Source of the DNA: Pegoplata infirma
Lineage: Eukaryota; Arthropoda; Insecta; Diptera; Anthomyiidae
Length of the DNA: 64,000 bases
Assembly: GCA_963921195.1 (NCBI GenBank)
Contig: OY992540.1
Coordinates: 44,043,890 to 44,107,889 of the forward strand
Direction of reading: 5' to 3'
A program made the position numbers and the translations under genes. Within the stretch, counting starts at the first letter, position 1, and each line of letters begins with the position of its first letter. The notes under the pieces are model-generated. The model worked only from the letters and a program-made list of their open reading frames with translations. It ran no database searches and was not told the origin of the DNA. Below are positions 34,109 through 45,135 of the stretch, one piece after another.

Positions 34109-34859
34109 ATGAGTGATATCAAAACGTCCGGAGAATCTAATAAAAATGCATCACGTAATGGCAATGGAAAAACAAGTAAACCATTTTGTTCGCTGGCATA
34201 TCTGGCCAAAAGTACAATAACCATTAATGGTTCGAACGACATCAGAACTTTAAATGGTAATAGCAACAATACGAACAGCAGCAACAAAAACACCAGCAAC
34301 AATACAAACAACACAAGTAATGGCAACAACTGTCAGCCAACTACACCGAATGTGGCAGCTACAGCGAAAGTGAATGAACGTGGTTCACCATCATTACCAA
34401 CAGGTGCCAATACCACAGTAAATGGTCATAATCATCATGAACAACAGAACGGAAATTATGAAACCCCCAACGGCACTACCACCACAGACACCTGCCCTGA
34501 TGATCGTAATGGTCATTCAAGTGTCTCTGATATTTTCGGCATTATAAATGAAGAAGATATGGAAAGTTGTTGTGATCAAATTGATGGTGAGTTATCAAAT
34601 GATTTAAGGCGTCCTTGGGAATTGAAAAATGGTTCATTTGTACGTCGCATACCCCACTCATTAATGACTAACAACAATAGCAACAGCACTTATGGACACC
34701 ACCACAATAATCATCATCTCAATCATCAAAACCACCAACATCTTCATGCAAATGGCATAAATGTCAGCCATAATAATGGTTTACCATCACTTTCAAAACT
34801 TAATAGTTTAGATTGTTGGGATTATACCATCGAATTAGAATGTCTCAAAGGGCCACAAG
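34109..34859 (+). CDS. First coding exon of an unrecognised fly gene (partial)
   Basis: This is the only convincing host coding sequence. The ATG at 34109 has the fly-type context aatcaaaaATG; the open frame extends a little upstream only through a TTG. It encodes 250 residues plus one base and ends at CAAG|GTAAAA, a strong donor leaving intron phase 1. Residues about 45-80 are Asn/Ser/Thr-rich; 140-168 are acidic with SVSDIFGIINEEDMESCCDQ; then RRPWELKNGSFVRRIPHSLM; 194-216 are His/Asn-rich; the end reads LDCWDYTIELECLKGPQ. Simple Asn and His runs with short conserved-looking islands are typical of insect regulatory or cytoskeletal proteins. No signal peptide or membrane segment is seen. One untested idea is a CDR2/centrocortin- or BicDR-type coiled-coil protein, since an aromatic-acidic N-terminus precedes their first helix; a phase-1 G fits a following Asp. 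I cannot name the gene. Confidence 0.8.
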
Positions 34860-34865
34860 GTAAAA
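34857..34865 (+). promoter_or_regulatory. 5' splice site (donor)
   Basis: AAG|GTAAAA, with GT at 34860-34861. Reading through would give only three more codons before TAA, so splicing here is much more likely than termination. Confidence 0.75.
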
Positions 34866-35217
34866 TATTATAATACAACATACGTACATAAAACATACAA
34901 CATATTTACTAATTTATTATAAATTCTAAACACACATTTTTTCGATTAAACAAAAAAACTTTCACATTTACATTTTATTTGTTTGTTAAAGTGTAAAAAT
35001 ATTTTAAAACTTTAAAATATTTCTATTTTTGGTCAATAAAGTTTTGTTTTATTTGGCAATCTAAACTTCCTCTATAAAAAATTTTTAATAAAAAAAAATG
35101 TTAACCCATTGTAGACCCGGTTAAAGATTTGGCTAACATTTTACAACTAAAAAAGTTTTGTTTTTAACATGATAATGTTTTATTTTAGAAATGATGCAGG
35201 ACGCCACCTCAGTCTGA
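34866..35217. other. Start of the following intron
   Basis: AT-rich, no repeat clearly matched. tattttagaaatgatgcagg near 35181 resembles an acceptor, but the frame after a phase-1 join stops within ten codons, so it is not taken as an exon. Confidence 0.5.
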
Positions 35218-36060
35218 CTACACTGTGCAACAAATTTTGGGTCATCGCATTGAGCCTCAATGCCTTCAACGCCATATGAAAGTAGACCATCAAATGGACA
35301 AAATCACCAAAGGGTTTTGCAAAGTCAGTTCGGATTTCTTTTTTATAGCCCACTGAAGTTTTTATTTTTTTATCAAAGGCGTTTGGAAAACGTCCAAAAT
35401 ACTATAATAAGAACACATCTGAGCTTCAAAATATGATTTGATGTCTGCAGTAAAATTTTATGGCAGTTCTTTTCTTAGAACATTTTAACCCTCTAACTGC
35501 CATTGTAAGGGGTCATTTTAGTCCTTTTTCAAAATCTAAACACAGAAGTCTAATAAAACGTCCATTTAGAGGGTTAAAATGTTCTACAAATATTTTCCTC
35601 ATAAAATTTCACTAGGGGTTGTCAAATGTTCAAAGTTTGTGCGACATGGGCAAAGTGCTTAAAAAGGGTCAAGTATAAATAATCCATGTATGTTATTTTT
35701 TTTTTTACCAAAGCAGTGTTAAAAAATATCGACAAAAAACAGTGCAAATATACTTTTGAGCTAAAAATGATGTTCTGATGTGTTTTTTAAAATTTTATGG
35801 TGATTCTTTTCTTTGACCAAATTAACACTCTAGCTCCCGTTTTAAAGGGTCATTTTTGTCCTTTTTTAAAAGAAATACAAAAAAGTCTATAAAAATAGGC
35901 AGTTAAAGGGTTAAAATGTTTTACAAATATTTTCTGCATCAAATTTTACTAGGGCACGTCTAAGACAAAGTTCGTCCAGCATATAGAAAATGCTTAAAAA
36001 TTTTAAAGTATTAAAATTTTTTTTTTTATATTTTTTTTTGGGCCGAAATATAAAAAAAAA

Positions 36061-36103
36061 AAACAAGTAACAAAGTTAAATTCTTGTCGAATGTATTTAT
36101 ACT
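36061..36103 (-). repeat. Helentron-like family B 3' end, inverted
   Basis: On the minus strand gaatttaactttgttacttg with half of the terminal hairpin (attcgacaag). It faces away from the family B 3' end at 37302. Confidence 0.55.
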
Positions 36104-36113
36104 AGTGTTTGGG

Positions 36114-36413
36114 CACAGATTAATACAGACTCGACATAAGTGACAGCTGTCAAAAAAGTATTCTTGAACCATATGGTTAATCTTTTTCAAATTATTCTAC
36201 GAATTAGGTTAGAAAGAGAAAACTGATATAACGCGCCATAAGAAAATGGATGCCAGATCGGTTTTTGTTGTTTCACTCACTCCTAAGTCGTAGAAAGTGT
36301 TGTCATGTTAGCGTAAAACGGACTAAAAACCGCTCTGTTTTATCCTAAAATCGCTTAGTTTTTCCCCATTTTTTCTTACAAAACTCTACTGTCGAGTCTG
36401 TATTTAGTCTGTG
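36114..36413. mobile_element. hAT-like MITE, CACAGAYTAATACAGACTCG ends
   Basis: Ends CACAGATTAATACAGACTCG (left) and, inverted, CACAGACTAAATACAGACTC (right), with a 7-bp direct repeat GTTTGGG (36107-36113, 36414-36420). It splits another repeat that continues gtccgggaattcccgggtcg. Confidence 0.75.
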
Positions 36414-36500
36414 GTTTGGGGTCCGGGAATTCCCGGGTCGGATTTCCCGGGAATTCCCGGGATTTTTTTTTTAATTTTTCCCGGGAAATCCGGGAATTTT
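36414..36500. repeat. CCCGGGAATTCCCGGG-rich element end
   Basis: Two palindromic blocks ccgggaattcccggg (36423-36437, 36446-36461) and a decayed third. Such blocks mark one end of some insect hAT MITEs; the start, ctagtgtttggg, lies at 36102-36113 before the inserted MITE. Confidence 0.5.
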
Positions 36501-36711
36501 ATAAAATAAACCATTTTACATAAAAAAACGTTTATCTTAATTTAATTTTCAATATTTTTTTTTAAATACAGGCATAATTACATTTGCTATTTTTTGTATT
36601 TTTTCTATTTAGAAGAACAGTGCAAATATATATTTATAGGAAAACTGACCAAGTATAAAAAGTATGACAATATCATGAAAAAATTTAAAAAGTCAAAAAA
36701 TATACGTCGGG

Positions 36712-36798
36712 GGACCCCCGTAGGCTAGTTGGTAGCGTGCTAGCCTTTCAACGTGGGGGTCGTGGGTTCGATTCCCGCCAGAACCCGTGGTTTTTTTC
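36712..36798 (+). tRNA. tRNA-like unit with pol III terminator (tRNA-derived SINE)
   Basis: TAGGCTAGTTGGTAGCG (36721) is a good A box, GGGTTCGATTCCC (36764-36776) a perfect B box with a paired T stem (GTGGG/CCCGC), and a T-run follows at 36791. Acceptor ends do not pair and the anticodon stem is poor, so this is a SINE-like unit, not a functional tRNA gene. A relative without A box lies at 15685. Confidence 0.55.
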
Positions 36799-36949
36799 GC
36801 TACAACGAGACGACGGTCATTGTTACCAGTTCTCGGTTAGGGTGAATTTATTAAAAATGAGTTGTAAATAAATGGAAAGAATAAATAAAAATAATTGATC
36901 AAGTGATCAAAACTATTATTATACGTCGGTTAATGATAATTTTACTAAC

Positions 36950-37302
36950 AATAAGACTGTAGTTTGGTATTGCATTTGAGCGAAATCGGTTCAGCGGTTC
37001 AAAAGTTATGAACGAAAATTTCAGAACACCTCGAAAATTGTGGTACATTCAACATAACCTAAAAACACATAATGCTTAAATTCGGCTGTTGCTTGACACA
37101 TGTGAACAGAATTGATCACCGAATGGTATTTAAACAAATACAAACATATTTAAAAAAAAAAACGTTTTCGTCGAATTTTTTTTTACCAAAAAATATTTTT
37201 CGCGGATTTTTTTTTATTTTTTTTTTGGCAAATAAACATTTTTACATCGCGGAGGGTATTAATACATTCGACAAAGTCGAATTTAACTTTGTTACTTGTT
37301 TT
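36950..37302 (+). mobile_element. Helentron-like family B, longest 3' part
   Basis: cgaaatcggttcagcggttc, then cattcaacataacctaaaaa, ggaggg near 37251, the hairpin ATTCGACAAAGTCGAAT (37266-37282) and the tail ttaactttgttacttgtttt. The hairpin keeps complementary arms though its bases differ from the 23632 copy. Confidence 0.6.
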
Positions 37303-38127
37303 TTTTTATATTTCGGTCCAAAAAAAATATAAAAAAAAATGAATACTTTAAAATTTTTAAGCATTTTCTAGAAGCTGGACAAACTTTCTGTCTTAGACGT
37401 GCCCTAGTAAAATTTGATGCAGAAAATATTTGCAAAACATTTTAACCCTCTAACTGCCTTTTTTTTATAGACTTTTTTGTATTTCTTTTAAAAAAGGACA
37501 AAAGTTACCCTGTAAAACGGGAGCTAGAGGGTTAATTTGGTCAAAGAAAAGAATCATCATGAAATTTTATAAAACACATCAGAACATCATTTTTAGCTCA
37601 AAAGTATATTTGCACTGTTTTTTGTCGATATTTTTTAACACTGCTTTGGTAAAAAAAAATAACATACATGGATTATTTATACTTGACCCTTTTTAAGCAC
37701 TTTGCCCATGTCGCACAAACTTTGAACATTTGACAACCCCTAGTGAAATTTTATGAGGAAAATATTTGTAGAACATTTTAACCCTCTAAATGGACGTCTT
37801 ATTAGACTTCTGTGTTTAGTTTTTGAAGAAGGACTAAAATGACCCCTTAAAATGGCAGTTAGAGGGTTAAAATATTCTAAGAAAAGAACCGTCATAAAAT
37901 TTCACTGAAGACATCAAATCATATTTTGGAGCTCAGATGTGTTCTTATTATAGTATTTTTGACGTTTTCCAAACGCCTTTGATAAAAAAAATAAAAACTT
38001 CAGTGGGCTATAAAAAAGAAATCCGAACTGACTTTGCAAAACCCTTTGGTGATTTTGTCCATTTGATGGTCTACTTTCATATGGCGTTGAAGTTATTGAG
38101 GCTCATTTTTCTTGTTGCACAGTGCTA

Positions 38128-38569
38128 TAGGCCTTTTTTGTTGGCAAACTTAGATTGTTAACATCAAAACGAAAAAAAAAACGAAATGTTAACTTCCATA
38201 AATTTTTTCAATTTATTTTAGCGTCGTTTGGAATAGTTTTGTAAAATATTACACATTTTCGATGAAATATTTACAAAATTAGTTTATTAAAGCAATTTAG
38301 CTTGAAAGCAACACAAAAACATATATCTTTTTTATTAATACCAAAGAGACTCATTAACAATAAGAGAACCATTCACAATGTATGCAAGTTAATTTTTAAC
38401 TTCTAGAATTTAGAGCGTTAACACTAATGTGAACTTTGTATGGTAGAACACCGTTAATTATGCCAACAAAATACGCTTTATATAAGCTACGGACTAGAGA
38501 AAAGGAAAATAAGAATTTGTTTTCATTTTCTCAAAACCAAAAAGGTTTTTAACTTCGATTTGTAACTTG
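38128..38569. other. AT-rich stretch without recognised feature
   Basis: No open frame or repeat is supported. Confidence 0.5.
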
Positions 38570-40190
38570 GATAACACCGTCCGACAAAAATGAAAAAAGT
38601 AGTTGAACACGAACTGGATACTATACGTTTGAAATTAGAAACAAGATGTAGTAAATCTGCATTTACAGTTTTTATTTTCTTTATCCTGTTTCCTTTTAAA
38701 AGAACTTCAAAGTTTTAGAGGATTAAATTTTATAAAATATTTTTTTCCTAGAATGCCACTAGTGATAGCAAATGAAATAGGAGGATCTCCACCAGGGTCG
38801 CCAGTTTTTTTTTGGATGCCATCCCCAAATTAAAATTTCTCATCCCCAAAAATCCCCAAAAAAAAATTTCTCAAAATTTACTACACTCAAAAAACACTTG
38901 CAACCCATCAAGTGCTTTTGAGTAATTTAGCCAATTTTTTAGAACAAAAACTTGGTTAACTTACGTACAAACGCTTGGTGGTTTGTATTTTACACAGAAA
39001 CTTGGCTAAAAAGTGTAAGTGTATTTTGCGTGTTGAGCGATTAGCACATCGTTTGAAGCCGCAAATGTTTCGATAAGTATTATGATAAAATTCAAAAGCA
39101 ACGGAAATGTTTTATCGCGGATGAATAACTCAGGAATTTTTAATATACACACAAGCGATTGAGTACTTTATTGGTCCAAATTTGATTTAATCTTGTTTTA
39201 TATCTTGAATTCCCCCAAAAGTTTTCTCAGCAAACATAAGTCATCGGCCCTAAAAAATTGTTTGTACCCTTTAAGAAAAACAACGAAAATTCTTTTAAGG
39301 TTTGATATACATATTGCCGTAAAACCCCTTAAATTTTTATAAATACTAACTCCGGAATAGGTATCTAAAACGTAGTATTGCTTTTTAAGAATTTAAGAAG
39401 TTGTAAAAGACCAGTATTATCAATTGATGTACATAATTTGAGACTTTTTCTACAGAAAAACTAGTGAATTTTGGAAATTTTCTATAATAGATTTAAAGAA
39501 TATACCTACTATAGAAAATGTATGAAAATTTGCAATTTGGTTTAAAGAAAAATAAAAGCATGATAACATGATACCACTACGATCCAGGTTTTGACAGACA
39601 CCATATAAAATTTTAGTTTTTTCTATATAAATGTCACATTATTCCTACGTTTGCGGTTTTTTTTTATATGCTCTAATGTCCACGATTTATCAAAAATAAA
39701 GTAGAGTTAATTTTACCGATTTTAGCATTATTTTATGATTAATGCATTTAAAAAACACTTGTTTATCTAAAATATTTCATCCCCTAAAAATCCCCGAAAA
39801 AATCAGTGTCATCCCCATGAAATCCCCGGATCCCCAAATCAAATTTTTCATCCCCAATTTCCAAAAAAAATCCCCTATTTGGGGACAAAACCCCTAAACT
39901 GGCAACACTGATCTCCACTAAAATTTTAAACAAAATATTTTGATAAAGTTTTCAAATGACTTTATTGATATCCTTTTATCTTGATATGGCAAAATAAAAA
40001 AATGGGAAAATTGGGGGAGATCCTCCTCTTTCATTTGCCATTCACCAGTTTCATCCTAGGGCAAGACAAATATTATAAAAATATTTTAAAAAATTTATCC
40101 TTTCAAACTTTTAAGTTCTTTTAAAAGGATCACGAAATGAAAAACTGTAAATGCATTTTTACTTCATTTGCTCTCTACTTTCGTACGTAC
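38570..40190. mobile_element. Foldback starting ACACCGTCCGAC, copy 1
   Basis: The left arm (about 38655-38792) and right arm (40018-40165) are inverted: ctgcatttacagtttttatt against aaaactgtaaatgcattttt, and gcaaatgaaataggaggatc against gatcctcctctttcatttgc. A hAT element is inserted at 38793-39910. A second copy without it lies at 52692-53200. Confidence 0.65.
38793..39910. mobile_element. hAT non-autonomous element, CAGGGTCGCCAG ends
   Basis: Ends CAGGGTCGCCAGTTTTT and AACTGGCAACACTG match the common hAT end CAGxGTTGCCAG. The 8-bp TSD ATCTCCAC (38785-38792, 39911-39918) is exact. Subterminal regions are rich in atccccaaaaatcccc. Inside, tacactcaaaaaacacttgc (38882) may be the end of a TA element. 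Confidence 0.85.
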
Positions 40191-40250
40191 GAAATAATTA
40201 TTTTTCAACAAAAAAAATTGTTTTTTGTTTTTTTTTCAACATTTTTTTTT

Positions 40251-40888
40251 AATAACTGAAGTTTTTATTAATTTCGGTTTGAGTCCATATTAATTATTTC
40301 TGAGAAATAATTATTTTTGTTGTACAATGAGAAAATCTGAAAAAAATTAATTGACAACACAGGCTAAGTGGAGATGTCGACAGCTTTCGGAAGAAGCCAC
40401 CCTTCCTTCGTCAGCACTCTTCGATTGTCACTGTAGGTGTGTAAGATTAAGATCAGCTATTTAAACGTACATTAAGGTGAAAAAGCGAACGGGAATTATA
40501 TCACATTTCATTACCCATATGTTACGTTTAGCACGAACTTAATGAATCTATTTTTAACTACAACAACTGTGTTGGAAAAAGTTAAAAATAGATTCATTAA
40601 GTTCGTGCTAAACGTAACATATGGGTAATGCAATGTGATATAATTCCCGTTCGCTTTTTCACCTTAATGTACGTTTAAATAGCTGATCTTAATCTTACAC
40701 ACCTACAGTGACAATCGAAGAGTGCTGACGAAGGAAGGGTGGCTTCTTCCGAAAGCTGTCGACATCTCCACTTAGCCTGTGTTGTCAATTAATTTTTTTC
40801 AGATTTTCTCATTGTACAACAAAAATAATTATTTCTCAGAAATAATTAATATGGACTCAAACCGAAATAAATAAAAACTTCAGTTATA
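40251..40888. repeat. Near-perfect 638-bp palindrome
   Basis: Arms of about 309 bp (40251-40559 and 40580-40888) are almost identical, with a 20-nt spacer (acaacaactgtgttggaaaa). Each arm carries CTGACGAAGGAAGG...CTTCCGAAAGCTGTC (40725-40760 plus strand, mirrored at 40376-40411 approx.). The absence of decay suggests a recent inverted duplication or an assembly artefact at a hairpin. Confidence 0.85.
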
Positions 40889-41339
40889 AAATATAAAGTC
40901 CAACAATATATAAAACAGATTTTTTTTTTAATTTTTTTTCATCACTTTTGTTTTTTTCATTAAAACTTTTTGTTCATAATTTTTTTTTTTATCTAATTTT
41001 TTTTTGTTTTTTTTTTCATAAATTTTTTTGTATCGCATTTGTTTCATCCATTTTTTTCCTCAAATTACTTTTTCATCAAATTATTTTCAAATCAAAAATT
41101 TTTTTTTCATAAATTTTTTTTTCATAATTTTTTTATTGTTTTTAAGAAAAAATGTTTTTAACCAACATTTTTTTTCAAAATTTTGTTCTCATTTTTTTTT
41201 TTACCACAACTACTTTTTCACCAAGTTAAAACTTCTGGCATAAAAATGTTCCATTTGTTTAACAAATGTACAAAAAACAATTGAGCGTGTTCAATTCTTC
41301 TGTACCGAATCTTTTGTATTCTCCAAAATGTAAAAATAA
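40889..41339. other. Poly-T-rich degenerate stretch
   Basis: 40920-41230 is built of tttttttcataaatttt-like words; the open frame here is low-complexity. Confidence 0.55.
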
Positions 41340-41341
41340 TA

Positions 41342-42573
41342 CTGTGCTATAAAAAAAGTAAATCGAAATCTTTTCAAATGAGGTGGGGAAAATTGTAGGT
41401 CTCGTCGAAAAGATTACAAAAATTACCATCAATCTTGCCAGACACTCTCAAATATTAAAGTTATTGTCAAAAAAACTTTTTTTGGACGGTTCTCACTAAA
41501 TACCGTGTAACTGAGAAACTTTTCATCCGATTTTAAATTTTTTTACTGTTATGGATAGAAGAAAAATAGGGCTTTTCATATGTGTGAATTGGTCTATACA
41601 TATAAGAAAGATATGTATTGATGTTATCAACAATATCTAATTTTTTGTTATTTTTTGAAAATTTTTCGAGTTTATAATTTTTTTTCTGCTATAGTTTGTA
41701 TAACAACATTAATATTTATTATCGTATTCGTCAAGAAAATTTAATTCTGAGTACAATGAGCTCTATCCCGAAAACAGTTGACAGAGTTGTGATAATTTTT
41801 CCAAAAAAAGGAAATTAAGATTTTGCATAAAACCCAGGCAACAAAATATAAAAAAATAAACGAATATAATGAGAGGTCGCGTTTCATTATTTTAAAGGTT
41901 TTTGGCCCGCTGAATTCGAATTTGACAAATGAAATTGCTCTATCTCATTAAGTTTTTGATATATCAACTTATATTAAATATCTCAAAAACTTGAAAGAGC
42001 AATTTTAAGGCCAGATTCGGATTAAGCGGTCTAAAAACCTTTAACAAAATTATACATGACCTCTTATGATAAATTAATTTTTTTCGCCTGGGTTATATGA
42101 ATCGTCGTTCCAGCAAAATCTTAATATTACTTTTTAGAAAAATTGTCACAACACTCTCAATTTTTATCCGACTTTTTCAGGGTATCGTATTCAGAATTAA
42201 ATTTTCCTTAAAAATATGTTTATAAATATAAAGGTTGTTGAACGAACTATAGCAGCAAAAAATCGATAGTCTCAAAAAATTAAATTTTATAGAAAAAATC
42301 AATACATATCTTTGTTTTATGTGTAGACCAATTAACACACGTGGAAATTATTATACTTTTTCTATCCAAAACAGCTAAAAAAATTAAAATCGGTTGAAAA
42401 GTTTCTGAATTACACAAGGTTTACTTAGAAAATTCCCAAAAAAACGTTTTTTGACGATATGTAACTCTAAAATTTGAAGGTGCCTGACAAGTGTAATGGG
42501 CAATTTTGTCTACTCGACAAAACCAACAACCTATACTATGCCACATCAGAAGTATTTTTTTACTGTAGCACAG
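41342..42573. mobile_element. Foldback with CTGTGCTA ends
   Basis: CTGTGCTATAAAAAAAGTA opens it and TACTGTAGCACAG closes it. The arms (41342-41825, 42100-42573) pair: aattggtctatacatataag against atgtgtagaccaatt. A smaller element, 41833-42092, sits at the centre. Confidence 0.65.
41833..42092. mobile_element. Small MITE with CCCAGGC ends
   Basis: CCCAGGCAAC...CGCCTGGG ends; the inner parts agaggtcgcgtttcatt and inverse-like atacatgacctcttat, and gaaattgctctatctcat against cttgaaagagcaatttta, show overall dyad symmetry. Confidence 0.5.
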
Positions 42574-43670
42574 TGTAATCTTTTGCACTTAAGAGCAACA
42601 ATTTACCAAATTTACAGCTTTTGATTTGGACTGCATCTTGCTTTCCACAGATGTATGTATATAGCTAGGCGTCTTAGAAATGGATCAATAATATATAAAC
42701 TTAATGGGGATTTCGACCGATATTTCGATTCGTTTTGCATGGAATGGCATTATTTTTTCTAAAAAAAAAAACAAAATCTTCCGCAAAACATTATCATGAT
42801 TTAATGTTTTGGGCAAGAGTACAAAATTCGTAGGCATTTTTAATATATAAATTTCAAAACTCTCTCATAAAGGAAACTCTTATTATCTGTTAAAAAATGT
42901 GATAATTCTTTTAAAAGTCGGAAGCTTCGAACTGTTTTGCATACCCAAATTGATCCATTTTAAGACCATTTAGAGCACCCACTTGTTTACAAGGATCTGT
43001 CAAATCTAGTAATTTGACAAGATTTGTTTTTGTGTGTAGGAAAATTTTCCAGATTGTATAAAAAATCGCTCAAAAAGTTGTTCCATAACGGGTTAATTTT
43101 AAAGGTTATTTTTAGGTAGTAGATAAAGACGAGTAATAATTATTACTAATGATATGCCAAATGAATTATTATTAAGTTTTTTTTTTTGTTGTGTGAAATG
43201 TTTAAACAATTAATTACAATTTTGTTTTGTGGTTGAGGTATTTTCTTCCTAGATGATTCATTAATTAACAAAAAATAAAAAAGCAAATTAATTGAGAGAT
43301 TTTATGCATTTTTTTCTAACTCTAATTGTTTTTTTTTTTTTTAAATGTATAATAGCATATTAATATTTTTACATTCATGTTAATGAAATCACCTAAATTT
43401 TGAAATTTTAATAAACTTTTGGTGTCAAATGTTTTATACGTTATCCCAAAAAATTATGTCAAATGAATTAAAACAATTTAATATTTTGTTATTTATTCAC
43501 CAAAACACATTTTGTCATAGATGGAAACATGAGCAGATTAGTGCGTGATTCAAGTGATTACGCGTAAGTGTGACTGAAATTCAATTTACTCACGTGATTG
43601 CGAGTGAGTGTGAGTGAAAAAAAAAAAATTGCGTTAGTGAGTGTTTGCCATCCGATTTTTATACCCTCCA
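42574..43670. other. AT-rich stretch without recognised feature
   Basis: No gene. At 43540-43650 there are GTGAGTGTGAGTG-like repeats; complementary CACTCAC-like words occur at 44680-44730. Confidence 0.45.
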
Positions 43671-44196
43671 ACCACAGTATGGGGGTATACTCACTGTGTC
43701 ACTCCGTTTGTAACGCATAGAAATATCGGTCGGGGACTCCATAAATTATATATATTATTGATCCATAATAGATTCTAAGACATTCTATGAATGTCCTCTA
43801 AAAGAGTTAGCCATCTCAAATTTAGGACGAATATGTCTTATGGTCCCAGGCAAGTTAAGTTCGTAAATGGGCAAAATCGGACCAGGGGGAAAAAGTTTCC
43901 CTTAAAGAACTAAACTTAACTTTGAAAAACACAATGTTTTTTACGTGTTTTCTTGTATTTTTGTTAAACAAATGAAACATTCTAATGCTAGAAGTAATCA
44001 GAGTCCTGCCCTACGATCGGAGGGACAAAAAATAGTGTAAAAAGTATAATAAATGAATTATTAACCAATTTTTGAGGGGGGAGGCTTCCCCCACAGCCCG
44101 GCAAAGCCTGCCTAAAAAAGGCGCCACTTTAATTTTTTAACATGTTGGTGGGTATAAAAGATTCGGAACAGCCGAATATAACACTCTAACTTGTTT
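43671..44196 (+). mobile_element. Helentron-like family A, second long copy
   Basis: ATACCCTCCAACCACAGTATG start, gaaatatcggtcggggactc interior, ggtgggtataaaag and hairpin ATTCGGAACAGCCGAAT (44161-44177), tail acactctaacttgtttt. It lacks the GTCY microsatellite run seen at 2435, which appears deleted. Confidence 0.7.
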
Positions 44197-44288
44197 TGTG
44201 TGAGTTTGCGTCATTCATTTTCCCTTTATATTTCCTTTCGTCCCAAAAAACGATATTTTTTTGTATTTTCGTATGACCTATATCAGAC

Positions 44289-45021
44289 CCCAGCAAAACT
44301 TTGGTAATGGGTAGTGATTATATAACACATTACCAGGTAATGTATATAACTTATTTGTAGCATTATTTTATGATGTCTTACCAAACATTCGTTCCACAAC
44401 GTATTATTTTCAAGTGAAAAATAATGCATTACTAATAATTTGCTACGTATTGCATGATTATTGGAAAAAATGTATTTCATATTTGTTATTTCTAAACATT
44501 AAATCATGCATGACTTATATTTGGTTACATTATGTATTATTTGAAAGTTTGAAATAATGCATTATTTATAATTGGATGCATAATGCATTACAATAACATA
44601 AAAAATAATTATTTTATAAAAAAATGCATAAGTTTAAACTAGAGATGGGCTCACGACAGGAAATTTCTAACGACACACACTCACGAGCATATTTTACCTA
44701 CTTACAGTCACTTACAATCACGTGAGTAAATTTAATACAAAATTACTTTTTCACTACTCGTAACACCTTATATATTATCTTCTGGTATGCTATATTATTT
44801 CATTTCTCGTAACCTATAAAATATCATATATTTTACACCTTACTCGTATTCATCGTTATAAATTTATGACTTATTTTATACCTTACTGGTATTCTTTGTG
44901 ATAATGTGGATGCATTACTTTGAGTCTCATCGCCTGTTAAAATCATCAATGCTGCAATGTATAAAATAAGAGATCCTATACCTTATTTTATACCTTATTT
45001 GGTAATCTAAGTTTTGCTGGG
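44289..45021. mobile_element. MITE with CCCAGCAAAACTT ends and 2-bp TSD
   Basis: CCCAGCAAAACTT and AAGTTTTGCTGGG ends; flanks AC and AC. The duplicated block at 46298-46560 keeps the empty site (ccgACatttcctc), so both boundaries are supported. The interior has many TAATGCAT/ATGCATTA words. Confidence 0.8.
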
Positions 45022-45135
45022 ACATTTCTCCAAAAAAGTCTAAGGTGACCTGTCCCAAGAAAGTCAGCATGCCCTGACTAGTTCTGACTTTGAGTGAGGA
45101 TATTTTAAAAATTTTTATGAAACTGTTTTTAACTC

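Larger units (their letters stand above)
35221..38124. mobile_element. Large foldback with CACTGTGCAACAA ends and 3-bp TSD
   Basis: Ends CACTGTGCAACAA and inverse CTTGTTGCACAGTG; flanks CTA (35218-35220) and CTA (38125-38127). A 3-bp TSD would suit a PIF/Harbinger-type element. Arms of about 800 bp (35221-36045, 37310-38124) are near-identical inverted copies, e.g. caccaaagggttttgcaaag and its inverse. The centre (36061-37302) is filled with tRNA-like, Helentron-like and hAT-like pieces. Open frames in the arms are not genes. Confidence 0.75.

Noticed and set aside
33970..34329. Minus-strand open frame rich in Leu and Val
   Set aside because: It is the antisense of the Asn/Ser-rich part of the real exon.
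35181..35217. Possible second exon after tattttag
   Set aside because: A phase-1 join to the exon at 34859 reaches a stop within ten codons and the foldback starts at 35221.
24782..36798. Functional tRNA genes
   Set aside because: A and B boxes are good in several places, but acceptor stems do not pair, anticodon stems are poor and the units are repeated with elements.
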